Shown: in pieces, positions 1-5,248 of the stretch
Position numbering within the stretch: position 1 is the stretch's first letter
Layout of the letters: each line of letters begins with the position of its first letter
Source of the DNA: Rhodospirillales bacterium
GTDB taxonomy: Bacteria > Pseudomonadota > Alphaproteobacteria > Acetobacterales > Acetobacteraceae
Assembly: GCA_903644035.1 (NCBI GenBank)
Contig: CAHJXG010000495.1
Location: 1 to 5,248 of the forward strand
Length of the DNA stretch: 5,248 nucleotides
Direction: 5' to 3'
Program-made: the position numbers and the translations under genes
Notes under the pieces: generated by a model
Told to the model about the DNA's origin: nothing
What the model saw: only the letters and a program-made list of their open reading frames with translations
The model's database searches: none

Positions 1-758
1 TGGAACTGCACGAACTCCATGTCCTGCATCGGGATGCCGGCGCGGATCGCCATGCCGTTGCCGTCGCCGGTGCAGGTATGCGCGCTGGTGCAGCTGAAAT
101 AGGCCCGGCCGTAGCCGCCCGTGGCGAGCACGACATTCTGCGCGCGGAAGCGGTGCATGGAGCCGTCCTCCAGGCACCAGGCCGTGACGCCGCGGCAGGC
201 GCCCTCCTCGTCCATGATCAGGTCGAGCGCGATATACTCGACGAAGAACTCGACCTCATGCTTCAGGCTCTGCTGATACAGCGTGTGCAGGATCGCGTGG
301 CCGGTGCGGTCGGCGGCGGCGCAGGCGCGCATCGCCGGGGTCTTGCCATACTCCTTCATGTGCCCGCCGAACGGGCGCTGGTAGATGCGGCCGTCCTCGG
401 TCCGGCTGAACGGCACGCCGTAATGCTCCAGCTCATAGACGGCGGGGATCGCCTCGCGGCACATGTACTCGATGGCGTCCTGGTCGCCCAGCCAGTCGGA
501 CCCCTTCACGGTGTCGTACATATGCCAGCGCCAGTCGTCCTCGCCCATGTTGCCCAGCGCCGCGCCGATGCCGCCCTGCGCCGCGACGGTGTGGCTGCGC
601 GTTGGGAACACCTTGGTCAGGCACGCGGTCCGCAGCCCGGCGGCGCCCATCCCGAGCGTTGCCCGCAGCCCGGCACCGCCCGCGCCCACCACCACGACGT
701 CATAGGTGTGGTCGATGACATTATAGGCCCGCGCCGACGGCATGGTGATCGCGTTCAT
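1..758 (-). CDS. sdhA: Succinate dehydrogenase flavoprotein subunit, N-terminal part (runs off left edge)
   Basis: This is the catalytic subunit of respiratory complex II, which oxidises succinate to fumarate on a covalently bound FAD at the cytoplasmic face of the membrane. About 252 N-terminal codons are present; the rest lies beyond position 1. Seen directly: a Rossmann FAD-binding start with the GAGGAG motif at residues 25-30; the [10 protein letters not shown] segment with His56, which matches the family's covalent flavin histidine; the [22 protein letters not shown] stretch split around the substrate/FAD domain; and LATGGYGR followed by [13 protein letters not shown]. The ATG at 756-758 is favoured because TGAGG lies 8 bases upstream (767-771) and because the short leader before [12 protein letters not shown] is typical of the family. 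It follows sdhD after 63 noncoding bases and is presumably cotranscribed with it. Identification is very secure. Only the 3' part, with the capping domain remainder and the catalytic arginine, cannot be judged. Confidence 0.97.
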   Translation of the reverse strand, partial: MNAITMPSARAYNVIDHTYDVVVVGAGGAGLRATLGMGAAGLRTACLTKVFPTRSHTVAAQGGIGAALGNMGEDDWRWHMYDTVKGSDWLGDQDAIEYMCREAIPAVYELEHYGVPFSRTEDGRIYQRPFGGHMKEYGKTPAMRACAAADRTGHAILHTLYQQSLKHEVEFFVEYIALDLIMDEEGACRGVTAWCLEDGSMHRFRAQNVVLATGGYGRAYFSCTSAHTCTGDGNGMAIRAGIPMQDMEFVQF

Positions 759-822
759 TTGGCTCGCCTCAGAAGAGATATCAGACGATATGGCATCGCG
801 CGCGGATTAGGCCAGCCACCCG

Positions 823-1221
823 TCAGGTCAGCGCCAGCTTCAGCACCGCAATGCTGGCCAGCAATCCCAGCACGAGCGAGGCCGCCTTGGCGCCCAAGAT
901 CATCAAGGCCATCTGCCACTTGTTGGCCACGTAGTCCTCGCAGATGACCTGCAGGCCCAGATGCATGTGCTGGAACGTGATGGCGATCAGCACCAGCAGC
1001 AGGGTGGCGTTAATGGGGTTGCTGACCCAGGCCGCGACGCCCGGCTGCGACGCGCCCACCAGATGCAGCATCGCATAGATGAACCACAGGGTGAGCGGCA
1101 CCAGCGCGATGCTGGTGATCCGCTCGGTGCGCCAATGCCCGACCCCCGAGTGCCCGGCGCCCACGCCGCGCGCCCGGCCAAGCTGGCTGCGGCGCACATT
1201 GATGGAGATGTCTTCCCGCAT
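823..1221 (-). CDS. sdhD: Succinate dehydrogenase membrane anchor subunit SdhD
   Basis: This is the second membrane anchor of complex II. Together with SdhC it holds the SdhAB dimer on the membrane, ligates heme b and helps form the ubiquinone site. The 132-residue length is normal for the family. Three hydrophobic segments are visible, at about residues 37-57, 67-90 and 102-130. The signature HMHLGLQVICEDYV follows the second helix. His85 lines up with the E. coli SdhD heme ligand His71 by its spacing to the Asp-Tyr pair, and Tyr97 lines up with the quinone-site tyrosine (Tyr83 of E. coli). The basic N-terminus containing GVGHWRTERITSIALVPL is typical of alphaproteobacterial SdhD. The ATG is supported by GAGGGG 7 bases upstream, which overlaps the sdhC stop codon, so translation of the two anchors is probably coupled. 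It is intact, with base composition like its neighbours. Confidence 0.96.
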   Translation of the reverse strand: MREDISINVRRSQLGRARGVGAGHSGVGHWRTERITSIALVPLTLWFIYAMLHLVGASQPGVAAWVSNPINATLLLVLIAITFQHMHLGLQVICEDYVANKWQMALMILGAKAASLVLGLLASIAVLKLALT

Positions 1222-1228
1222 CGCTCAG

Positions 1229-1234
1229 CCCCTC
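1229..1234 (-). promoter_or_regulatory. Ribosome binding site of sdhD overlapping the sdhC stop
   Basis: Read on the minus strand, GAGGGG lies 7 bases before the sdhD ATG. The first two bases of this GAGGGG are the last two bases of the sdhC TGA stop. The arrangement fixes the sdhD start and suggests that ribosomes finishing sdhC re-initiate on sdhD. Confidence 0.7.
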
Positions 1235-1664
1235 ACAGCAGCCAGAGGCCGACGGCCCAGACCAGCACGCTGCTGACCGCGGTCGCGATGACCACGGCCC
1301 AGCCGCTCGCATAGGTCTGCGGCAGGTCGAAGCCGAACCCGGCGTCCCAGGCCAGATGCCGGATGCCGTTGAAGAAGTGGAAGAACAGCGACGCCGTCCA
1401 GCCGAACAGCACGAACAGCCCCACCGGCGAGGCGACGAAGCCCTGCACGGTCGCGAACGCGCCCGGCCCGCTGGCGGCGGCCACCAGCCACCAGACCAGC
1501 AACAGGGTGCCCACCGAGAGGGCGATCCCGGTCACGCGGTTCATGATCGACAGGATCGACGTGATCTGCGGCGCGTAGATCTGCAGATGCGGCGACAACG
1601 GGCGGCGCACGGTCTTGCCGTCGCTGGTGTAGGCCACCATCAGCGCGTCCCGAACGTCCTTCAT
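1233..1664 (-). CDS. sdhC: Succinate dehydrogenase cytochrome b556 subunit SdhC
   Basis: This is the cytochrome b subunit of complex II. It spans the membrane, ligates heme b and contributes to the ubiquinone pocket. At 143 residues it is normal in length. Visible features in order are RRPLSPHLQIY at residues 20-30; SIMNRVTG at 39-46, where Ser39 and Arg43 align with the quinone-site Ser27 and Arg31 of E. coli SdhC; three hydrophobic segments at about 46-64, 78-98 and 120-143; and HFFNGIRHLAWDAG at 96-109, where His96 corresponds to heme ligand His84 of E. coli. The residue before Arg43 is Asn, where the E. coli protein has His. The first ATG (1662-1664) lacks a clear Shine-Dalgarno. A second ATG nine codons in (1638-1640) has CGGGA about 7 bases upstream, so the start could be either. 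The longer form resembles related proteins as I remember them. It is the first gene of the sdhCDA(B) operon. Confidence 0.96.
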   Translation of the reverse strand: MKDVRDALMVAYTSDGKTVRRPLSPHLQIYAPQITSILSIMNRVTGIALSVGTLLLVWWLVAAASGPGAFATVQGFVASPVGLFVLFGWTASLFFHFFNGIRHLAWDAGFGFDLPQTYASGWAVVIATAVSSVLVWAVGLWLL

Positions 1665-1707
1665 AGTGCGGCCATGGGGTGGTCAGCTCCGAGCGGTAGA
1701 ATGCGTG

Positions 1708-1747
1708 TTCCTATGGCTTGAGGTGGGCAGGGTCAACGGATGGTCAA
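1708..1747 (-). promoter_or_regulatory. Possible sdh operon promoter with duplicated TTGACC
   Basis: On the minus strand upstream of sdhC, TTGACC occurs twice, 11 bases apart (1742-1747 and 1731-1736). The nearer copy resembles a sigma-70 -35 box and is followed after 17 bases by TAGGAA (1708-1713), a weak -10 match. It sits about 45 bases from the sdhC start. Part of it overlaps the open fragment at 1683-2081, which is one reason to doubt that the end of that fragment is coding. The call is made by eye only; the -10 is poor. Confidence 0.3.
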
Positions 1748-2078
1748 CCGAGAGCGGCCTTCCACAGCTAGGCTGGGGCTTCGGCCAGCGAGCGGGCCGG
1801 CGAAGCACCATGACGCGCGGAGGGTGTCCGTCCAACGCATCTGGATCGAAGCCGACCCGATCCGCGGCGCTCCCCGGGCGGTCGGCCAAAGCTTGCATCA
1901 CGGCCCAATCGTCCACTCGCTCCACTGCCGCAGGATCGCGAAACAGGAACAACATCGCCAGCAGCCGTGCCTCGCCGCCTGCGGGTCGAGTCTCGGCCAC
2001 AACCTCATACCCCTCCACCCATACGGGCCACCCGTCGGGCGCGTGTGCCACGGCTGCGACCTGCGCCGCGCCCAGGTC

Positions 2079-2081
2079 TAA
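2079..2081. repeat. Left target site duplication TAA of the IS
   Basis: TAA directly precedes the left inverted repeat and recurs after the right one (2994-2996). This fits the TNA target of IS1031-type elements. Because the element begins with G and ends with C, the five bases CTAAG occur at both edges (2078-2082 and 2993-2997), so the exact cut is ambiguous by a base on each side. Confidence 0.8.
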
Positions 2082-2099
2082 GTGCCTGTTTGAGAATGG
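2082..2099 (+). repeat. Left terminal inverted repeat of the IS
   Basis: GTGCCTGTTTGAGAATGG is the left end, paired with 2976-2993 on the opposite strand with one mismatch (T versus C at the sixth base). It is the presumed binding and cleavage site of the transposase. Confidence 0.9.
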
Positions 2100-2144
2100 C
2101 TGACCGGGCTGGGTTGGGCCATATTTGGTTCCCGTATTGGTTGG

Positions 2145-2975
2145 ATGTGGACCAAGGAGCACCGTGCGCGGCAGCTCGCATTTGAGCAGCGCCGCCGTTA
2201 TCCGACTGATCTGACTGATGTCGAATGGGAGCAGATCAAGCCTTTGCTGCCTAAGCCTGCCAGATGCGGCAGGACGCGCAAGGTGGATTTGCGCGAGGTC
2301 CTGAACGCGATCTGCTACATGGCCCGTTCGGGTGGCGGCTGGCGCATGTTGCCGGTGCATTTCGGGCCGTGGGAGACGGTGTATTGGTGGTTTCGGCGCT
2401 TCGTGCGCCGGATGCTGTTCCAAACCGTCCATGACATCGCGCTCATGCTCGACCGCGAGCAGGCTGGGCGTGAGGCAAGTCCGACTGCCGGTGTTGTGGA
2501 CAGCCAAACCGTCAAAGCCCCGCACGCGCCGGGCGGTGGCGGGTATGACGCGGGCAAGAAGCTGAAGGGCCGCAAGCGCCACGTGGCCGTGGATACGGAC
2601 GGGCGCTTGCTCATGATCAATCTTACAACGGCCGACGTTCAAGATGCAGCTGGGGCCGAGCTGATCCTTAAGGCTATCCGCAAGCGCTGGCCGTGGCTCA
2701 AGCACCTGTTCGCCGATGGCGCCTACGACCGCGGCAGGCTGGCAAGCCTTGCGGCCTACAAAGACTTCACGCTTGAGGTCATGCGCAAGCTGCCAGACCA
2801 GAAAGGTTTCCAAGTGCTGCCGCGGCGCTGGGTAGTCGAGCGAACATTCGGCTGGATGGTGCGGTGGCGCAGGCTGGTGCGCGACTACGAACGCCGCCTC
2901 GACGTGTCCGATGCCATGATCCACCTCGGAATGGGCGCGCTCCTGCTCCGCCGCGTGGCCCATCCTACTCAATAA
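2145..2975 (+). CDS. IS5-family transposase (IS1031 type), DDE, intact
   Basis: This transposase catalyses cut-and-paste type movement of the surrounding IS by binding its terminal repeats. The 276 residues match the full-length single-frame enzymes of the IS1031 subgroup. In order: the MWTKE start typical of this subgroup; a conserved N-terminal helical domain of the DUF4096 kind (YPTDLTDVEWEQIKPLLP, then the WRMLP region and VYWWFRRF) at about residues 19-90; and the DDE catalytic domain with Asp119 in VVDSQTVKA, Asp191 in FADGAYDRG and Glu232 in VVERTFGW. It also has the basic GKKLKGRKRHVAVDTDG segment before the second Asp. All three catalytic residues are present and there is no frameshift, so it could be active. 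The start ATG has no good Shine-Dalgarno (only TTGGTTGG before it), as is common for tightly limited transposases. It is the only plus-strand gene in the window. Confidence 0.96.
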   Translation: MWTKEHRARQLAFEQRRRYPTDLTDVEWEQIKPLLPKPARCGRTRKVDLREVLNAICYMARSGGGWRMLPVHFGPWETVYWWFRRFVRRMLFQTVHDIALMLDREQAGREASPTAGVVDSQTVKAPHAPGGGGYDAGKKLKGRKRHVAVDTDGRLLMINLTTADVQDAAGAELILKAIRKRWPWLKHLFADGAYDRGRLASLAAYKDFTLEVMRKLPDQKGFQVLPRRWVVERTFGWMVRWRRLVRDYERRLDVSDAMIHLGMGALLLRRVAHPTQ

Positions 2976-2993
2976 CCATTCTCAAACGGGCAC
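2976..2993 (-). repeat. Right terminal inverted repeat of the IS
   Basis: Reverse complement GTGCCCGTTTGAGAATGG matches the left end at 17 of 18 positions. It begins directly after the transposase stop codon (2973-2975), so the gene and the end of the element are fully packed. Confidence 0.9.
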
Positions 2994-2996
2994 TAA
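2994..2996. repeat. Right target site duplication TAA of the IS
   Basis: TAA here is the partner of 2079-2081. Rejoining the flanks with a single TAA restores the presumed pre-insertion sequence, with TTA as a Leu codon in one of the minus-strand frames. Confidence 0.8.
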
Positions 2997-3321
2997 GCAT
3001 GCCACTTTCGGAGGCGAGGCCCTCGGCGCTGGGTCCGACCGGGGTGGGCCTGCCCCCGCCGGACCCGGCAGAAGCGGGGCCGCGGCCGCCACCCAAAAGC
3101 GGAATGGGGATGTGAGGAATGTTCGAGGAGGTGTCGGGTCCACGAAGGCCCGGGACGATCTCGGGCACATGCACTCCACGATGGGTGTGCTCGTGCCCAG
3201 GCGGCTCCTCACCCTCAATGCGCCCCAGGTCTTCGCCTGTTTCTGAAGCGAGCCGAAGGCTGCTAGGATCGAACCCGTCCAGGCTGTCTCCGCGCAGCGC
3301 CGCTGCCACCGCGGCCCCCAA
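2997..3321 (-). pseudogene. Frameshifted continuation of the phage gp10-like gene, up to the IS
   Basis: This open frame picks up where the gp10-like reading frame breaks at the C5 run 3315-3319 (G5 on the coding strand). Skipping one G turns AVGG... into AVGAAVAAALRGDSLDGF, a natural alanine-rich helix end, and then an acidic, proline-rich stretch follows: SETGEDLGRIEGEEPPGHEH, VHVPEIVPGLRGP and SSNIPHIPIPLL. The last 30 residues before the IS are Gly/Pro/Ser rich and have no fold I can recognise. In this phase the frame would end at TGA 2005-2007, shortly past the IS junction. The alternative phase on this stretch is also open but is rich in Arg, Cys and Trp, as expected of a non-coding frame in GC-rich DNA. 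I treat this as the decayed C-terminal half of the gp10-like gene, or of a gene once fused to or following it; no function is assigned. Confidence 0.45.
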
Positions 3322-3658
3322 CTGCCCGGGCCACTTCCTCGCCCATGCCCGCCGCTACGGGTGCTAGGAACGGGCGGGCTAACATGTGCGCCGTGCCCAA
3401 CTCCTGTGGCACCGCGGCCGCGTCGCTGCTGCCGACCGCGGCTTGCAGCCCGTCCGCCTGCGATCCCACGCTGCTCCTAAGCGCGCCGCTCTGCAGCCAG
3501 GGTTCGTCGTGCCCGGAGCCGCCCGGCGGCTCCGACAATCCTTCCCGCACCCTGGCCGCCATGCGTGCCGCCTGCTCCGTCAAGGCTCGCGCCATCACCT
3601 CGTCGGGGCGCAAGCGTTCGAGGCGTTCTCGAAGCTCGTTCAGTCCTGTGATCCTCAA
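3263..3658 (-). pseudogene. HK97 gp10-like phage head-tail/minor tail protein, probably frameshifted
   Basis: This resembles the HK97 gp10 family of small phage proteins that act at the head-tail junction or tail completion of siphophages and prophages. Seen directly: an N-terminal MRITGLNELRERLERL helix (family members often begin with a 'TGL.EL...L' helix), an Ala-rich amphipathic helix around residues 23-40, then SGALRSSVGSQ, an AVGSSDAAAVPQELGTAHMLARPFLAP segment (here split as GSSDAAAVPQELGT and HMLARPFLAP) and a final helix. The GT...ARPFL signature is the strongest clue. The start is TTG (3656-3658), with no well-placed ribosome site and no ATG nearby, so the true start may be lost. 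In the sequence as given, the frame leaves the natural protein at the G5 run (3315-3319), and the last 18 residues are out-of-frame tail. No other phage genes are adjacent, so this is most likely a relic rather than part of a working prophage. Confidence 0.62.
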
Positions 3659-3877
3659 GGCCTCTGCTGCCCGCCTCCTCGCTGGCTTACGTTCTACATT
3701 TGTTCTATAGCATATGCAACCAAGATATAGGCGTCTTACAAACAGCCTATCAGCACCCGGCGTGGGCCATGGTGCCGACCCACGCTGAGTCCCTGCAAAC
3801 CTGTTATAGCCCGACGCGAGAACCGTCTTGGGACGACAACGTAAACGGCAACAACTTTAAAACTTTGTTCCCAATCG
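3659..3877. other. Gene-free spacer between asd and the phage relic, AT-richer, with two short inverted repeats
   Basis: I find no convincing coding frame in these 219 bases. The part from about 3685 to 3755 is clearly more AT-rich than its surroundings. Two inverted repeats are visible, each with a 12-base loop: ATAGGC/GCCTAT (3727-3732 and 3745-3750) and GCGTGGG/CCCACGC (3760-3766 and 3779-3785). Neither is followed by a T run, so neither is a canonical rho-independent terminator. The segment lies downstream of asd and upstream of the gp10-like gene, so it could hold the asd transcript end, a relic phage promoter or the edge of the inserted DNA. Confidence 0.4.
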
Positions 3878-4903
3878 TCAGGCCGCCTGCTTGAGCAATC
3901 CCTGCGCCACCACAACCTCAGCAATCTGCACGGCGTTCAGCGCGGCGCCCTTGCGCAAATTGTCCGACACGCACCAGAACGACAGCCCGTGCTCCACCGT
4001 CGGGTCGCGGCGGACGCGGCTCACGAACACCGCGTCCTCCCCGGCGCAGTCGGCGGGCGTGATATAGCCGCCGTCGTCGCGGGTATCCATCACCACGACG
4101 CCGGGCGCCTCGCGCAGGATGGCGCGGGCGTCGGAGGCCGTCACAGGTTGCTCGAACTCGACGGTGACGGACTCGCTGTGGCCGATGAACACCGGCACCC
4201 GCACGCAGGTCGCCTGCACGAGGATGTCGGACCCCAGGATCTTCCGCGTCTCCACCGCCATCTTCCACTCCTCCTTGGTGGAGCCGTCCTCCATGAACTT
4301 GTCGATGTGCGGGATGCAGTTGAAGGCGATGGGTTTGGTGAACTCCTGCGCGGTCACCGGGTCGTTCACGTACATGGCGCGGGACTGCGCCCACAGCTCG
4401 TCCATGCCCTCCTTGCCGGCGCCGGACACGGACTGGTAGGTCGAGACCACGACGCGCCTGACGCGGAACCGGTCATGCAGCGGCTTCAGCGCCACGACCA
4501 TCTGGATCGTCGAGCAGTTCGGGTTCGCGACGATGCCGCGGCGGATGCGGCGCAGCGCCTCCGGGTTCACCTCCGGCACCACCAGCGGCACGTCGTGCTC
4601 CATGCGGAACTGGCTGGTGTTGTCGATCACCAGGCACCCGGCGGCGGCGGCGCGCGGCGCGTGCACGGCGGACACGCTGGCACCGGGGCTGAACAGCCCG
4701 ATGTCCCAGCCGGCGAAGTCGAACGTGTCAAGGTTCTTGACCTTCAGCACGGATTTGTCGCCGAAGCTGACTTCCTGCCCGGCGGACCGGGCGGAGGCGA
4801 CCGCGGCGACCTCGCTCACCGGGAAACCCCGCTCGGCCAAGGTCTTCAGGATTTCGCGCCCGACCGCACCCGTGGCGCCGACAACCGCGACCCGATAGCC
4901 CAT
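3878..4903 (-). CDS. asd: Aspartate-semialdehyde dehydrogenase
   Basis: This enzyme reduces L-aspartyl-4-phosphate to L-aspartate-4-semialdehyde with NADPH. That is the second step of the aspartate pathway, feeding lysine/diaminopimelate, threonine, methionine and isoleucine synthesis in the cytoplasm. It is a complete protein of 341 residues, usual for the family. It shows an N-terminal NADP-binding Rossmann motif GATGAVG (residues 9-15), the VASARSAGQ segment after the second strand, SPGAS and DNTSQFRM in the cofactor domain, and catalytic Cys130 in ANPNCSTIQM. It also has STYQSVSGAGKEG with Gln157, FNCIPHID, ATCVRVPV with the probable substrate-binding Arg235, and IGHSE with His242 as the likely general acid/base. 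The ATG has AGGGG 7 bases upstream (4911-4915). It belongs to the short-form type also seen in Gram-positives and other alphaproteobacteria. The upstream asparaginase fragment lies 77 bases away on the same strand. Confidence 0.98.
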   Translation of the reverse strand: MGYRVAVVGATGAVGREILKTLAERGFPVSEVAAVASARSAGQEVSFGDKSVLKVKNLDTFDFAGWDIGLFSPGASVSAVHAPRAAAAGCLVIDNTSQFRMEHDVPLVVPEVNPEALRRIRRGIVANPNCSTIQMVVALKPLHDRFRVRRVVVSTYQSVSGAGKEGMDELWAQSRAMYVNDPVTAQEFTKPIAFNCIPHIDKFMEDGSTKEEWKMAVETRKILGSDILVQATCVRVPVFIGHSESVTVEFEQPVTASDARAILREAPGVVVMDTRDDGGYITPADCAGEDAVFVSRVRRDPTVEHGLSFWCVSDNLRKGAALNAVQIAEVVVAQGLLKQAA

Positions 4904-4910
4904 TGTTCAA

Positions 4911-4915
4911 CCCCT
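4911..4915 (-). promoter_or_regulatory. Ribosome binding site of asd
   Basis: AGGGG on the minus strand, 7 bases before the asd ATG, supports that start. The rest of the 4904-4980 gap contains a short GCGC-rich palindrome near 4956-4969 but no T run and no clear promoter boxes. Confidence 0.65.
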
Positions 4916-4980
4916 GCCTGTTTGTAACTAAGTCAGAATGAACCCGTAGGATAGCGCAGCGCAAGCGCCGAAGGAACCGG

Positions 4981-5248
4981 TTATTCCCCGGCGGCGTACA
5001 GCTGCATCGGTCCCTGATACAGGCCGGTCCGCGCCGCGCCGTCCTCGCCCACGACGCCGCGATACATGCCGCGCGTGTTGAACGGCAGCGCCACGCGCCC
5101 GGCGCGGTCCACCGCGATGAGGCCGCCGGTGCCCCCCACCGCCTCCAGCGCCGCCATCACCGCGGCCGTGGCGCCGTCAAGGTCCTCCTGCGCCAGCCGC
5201 AGCCGCGCGGACACCTCGTGCCCGGCGGCGATCCGGATGAAGCTCTCG
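4981..5248 (-). CDS. iaaA: Isoaspartyl peptidase/plant-type L-asparaginase, C-terminal part (runs off right edge)
   Basis: This is an N-terminal-nucleophile hydrolase of the plant-type asparaginase family, which removes isoaspartyl residues from beta-aspartyl dipeptides and hydrolyses L-asparagine. Only the last 88 codons before the TAA stop are in the window; the gene extends past 5248, so the self-processing site with the catalytic threonine cannot be inspected. What is visible fits the small beta-subunit end: ESFIRIAAGHEVSARLR, then GGTGGLIAVDRAGRVALPFN and TRGMYRG, followed by a short TGLYQ end. These correspond to the conserved GG-I-A-D-G-ALPFNTEGMYR segment, with Arg where the usual residue is Glu (NTRG for NTEG). 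Sequence and base composition look intact. It is on the same strand as asd, upstream of it, which would link asparagine/peptide turnover to aspartate use, but cotranscription is unproven. Confidence 0.85.
   Translation of the reverse strand, partial: ESFIRIAAGHEVSARLRLAQEDLDGATAAVMAALEAVGGTGGLIAVDRAGRVALPFNTRGMYRGVVGEDGAARTGLYQGPMQLYAAGE

Larger units (their letters stand above)
1683..2081 (-). pseudogene. Unidentified open-frame fragment cut by the IS (minus strand)
   Basis: I do not recognise this protein. On the minus strand an open frame leaves the left IS junction (Leu codon TTA at 2079-2081), starts with LDLGAAQVAAVAHAPDGW and ends at TGA (1683-1685), only 18 bases before sdhC. Roughly the first 100 residues look protein-like: a WVEGYEVVAETRP stretch, a hydrophobic LLAMLFLFRDP core, then VERVDDWAVMQALADRP and a basic VMVLRRPARWPKP. 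The last 20-30 residues (serine, threonine and histidine rich) look like read-through into the sdh upstream region. There is no unambiguous start on this side of the IS; a GTG in the AAVAH stretch near 2042 is possible. If the IS is removed together with one TAA, the frame continues uninterrupted into 2997-3218. It may be the tail of the phage-derived gene at 2997-3658 or a separate neighbouring gene; codon preference favours a decayed remnant. Confidence 0.4.
2082..2993 (+). mobile_element. Complete IS5-family (IS1031-type) insertion sequence, 912 bp
   Basis: All parts of an intact element are visible. The terminal inverted repeats are 18 bases and match at 17 positions: GTGCCTGTTTGAGAATGG on the left (2082-2099), and the same with C at the sixth base on the right (2976-2993, read in reverse complement). 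A single DDE transposase gene fills the element, and its TAA stop abuts the right repeat. TAA flanks both ends as a target duplication. One uninterrupted transposase frame, the length near 0.9 kb and a TNA target point to the IS1031 subgroup rather than IS427 (often two overlapping frames) or IS5 proper (4-bp target). It is inserted about 415 bp upstream of sdhC, oriented away from it, inside a phage-like remnant. Near-perfect repeats and an intact gene suggest recent insertion and possible current activity. Confidence 0.93.

Noticed and set aside
78..947. Long plus-strand open frame over sdhA/sdhD
   Set aside because: It is antisense to clear sdhA and sdhD sequence; its Ala/Arg/His-rich translation is typical of a shadow frame in GC-rich DNA.
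2105..2144. Sigma-70 promoter for the transposase (TTGGGC ... TATTGG)
   Set aside because: The spacing is only 15 bases, both boxes are weak, and TATTGG overlaps the start region; not strong enough to list.
1683..2972. A single 429-codon minus-strand gene spanning the IS
   Set aside because: Its first two thirds are antisense to the intact transposase and its IS ends; only the part left of 2081 could be of host or phage origin.
3760..3785. Rho-independent terminator for asd
   Set aside because: The 7-bp stem is perfect but the loop is 12 bases and no T run follows on either strand.
3659..3877. tRNA gene or CRISPR repeats as an integration site
   Set aside because: No cloverleaf, no CCA end and no regularly spaced repeats were found by eye.
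3989..4927. Long plus-strand open frame (312 codons) opposite asd
   Set aside because: It lies antisense to a complete, motif-rich asd; the His/Ala/Arg-rich translation shows no family features.

Overview
The window is high-GC DNA with strongly G/C-biased third codon positions. It reads as an alphaproteobacterial chromosome, probably Acetobacteraceae or a related Rhodospirillales group. The basis is the sdhC-sdhD-sdhA order, the alphaproteobacterial-type SdhC/SdhD sequences, and an IS5-family element of the IS1031 type, a type first described in acetic acid bacteria. The taxonomic placement is inference from protein style, not from a search.

Layout. Positions 1-1664 (minus strand) hold the front of a succinate dehydrogenase operon in the order sdhC, sdhD, sdhA; sdhA runs off the left edge, and sdhB would be expected beyond it. 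Positions 1683-3658 are an accessory island. It consists of a minus-strand open fragment of unknown function (1683-2081), a complete 912-bp IS5/IS1031-type insertion sequence with one plus-strand DDE transposase (2082-2993), and a decaying phage gene on the minus strand (about 2997-3658) whose first part looks like an HK97 gp10-type head-tail/minor tail protein. Positions 3659-3877 hold no convincing gene and are more AT-rich than the rest. Positions 3878-4903 (minus) are asd, aspartate-semialdehyde dehydrogenase. Positions 4981-5248 (minus) are the C-terminal end of a plant-type asparaginase/isoaspartyl peptidase that enters from the right edge.

How it fits together. The housekeeping genes (sdhCDA, asd, the asparaginase) all lie on the minus strand and look intact. 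Asd and the asparaginase both touch aspartate metabolism, but the 77-bp gap does not prove that they are cotranscribed. A small phage relic has been left between asd and sdhC, and the IS then inserted into it. The IS is flanked by TAA target duplications, and taking it out leaves two overlapping open frames running across the junction. I see no complete undescribed system. The part most worth a second look is the broken phage gene with its unidentified downstream reading frames on both sides of the IS.
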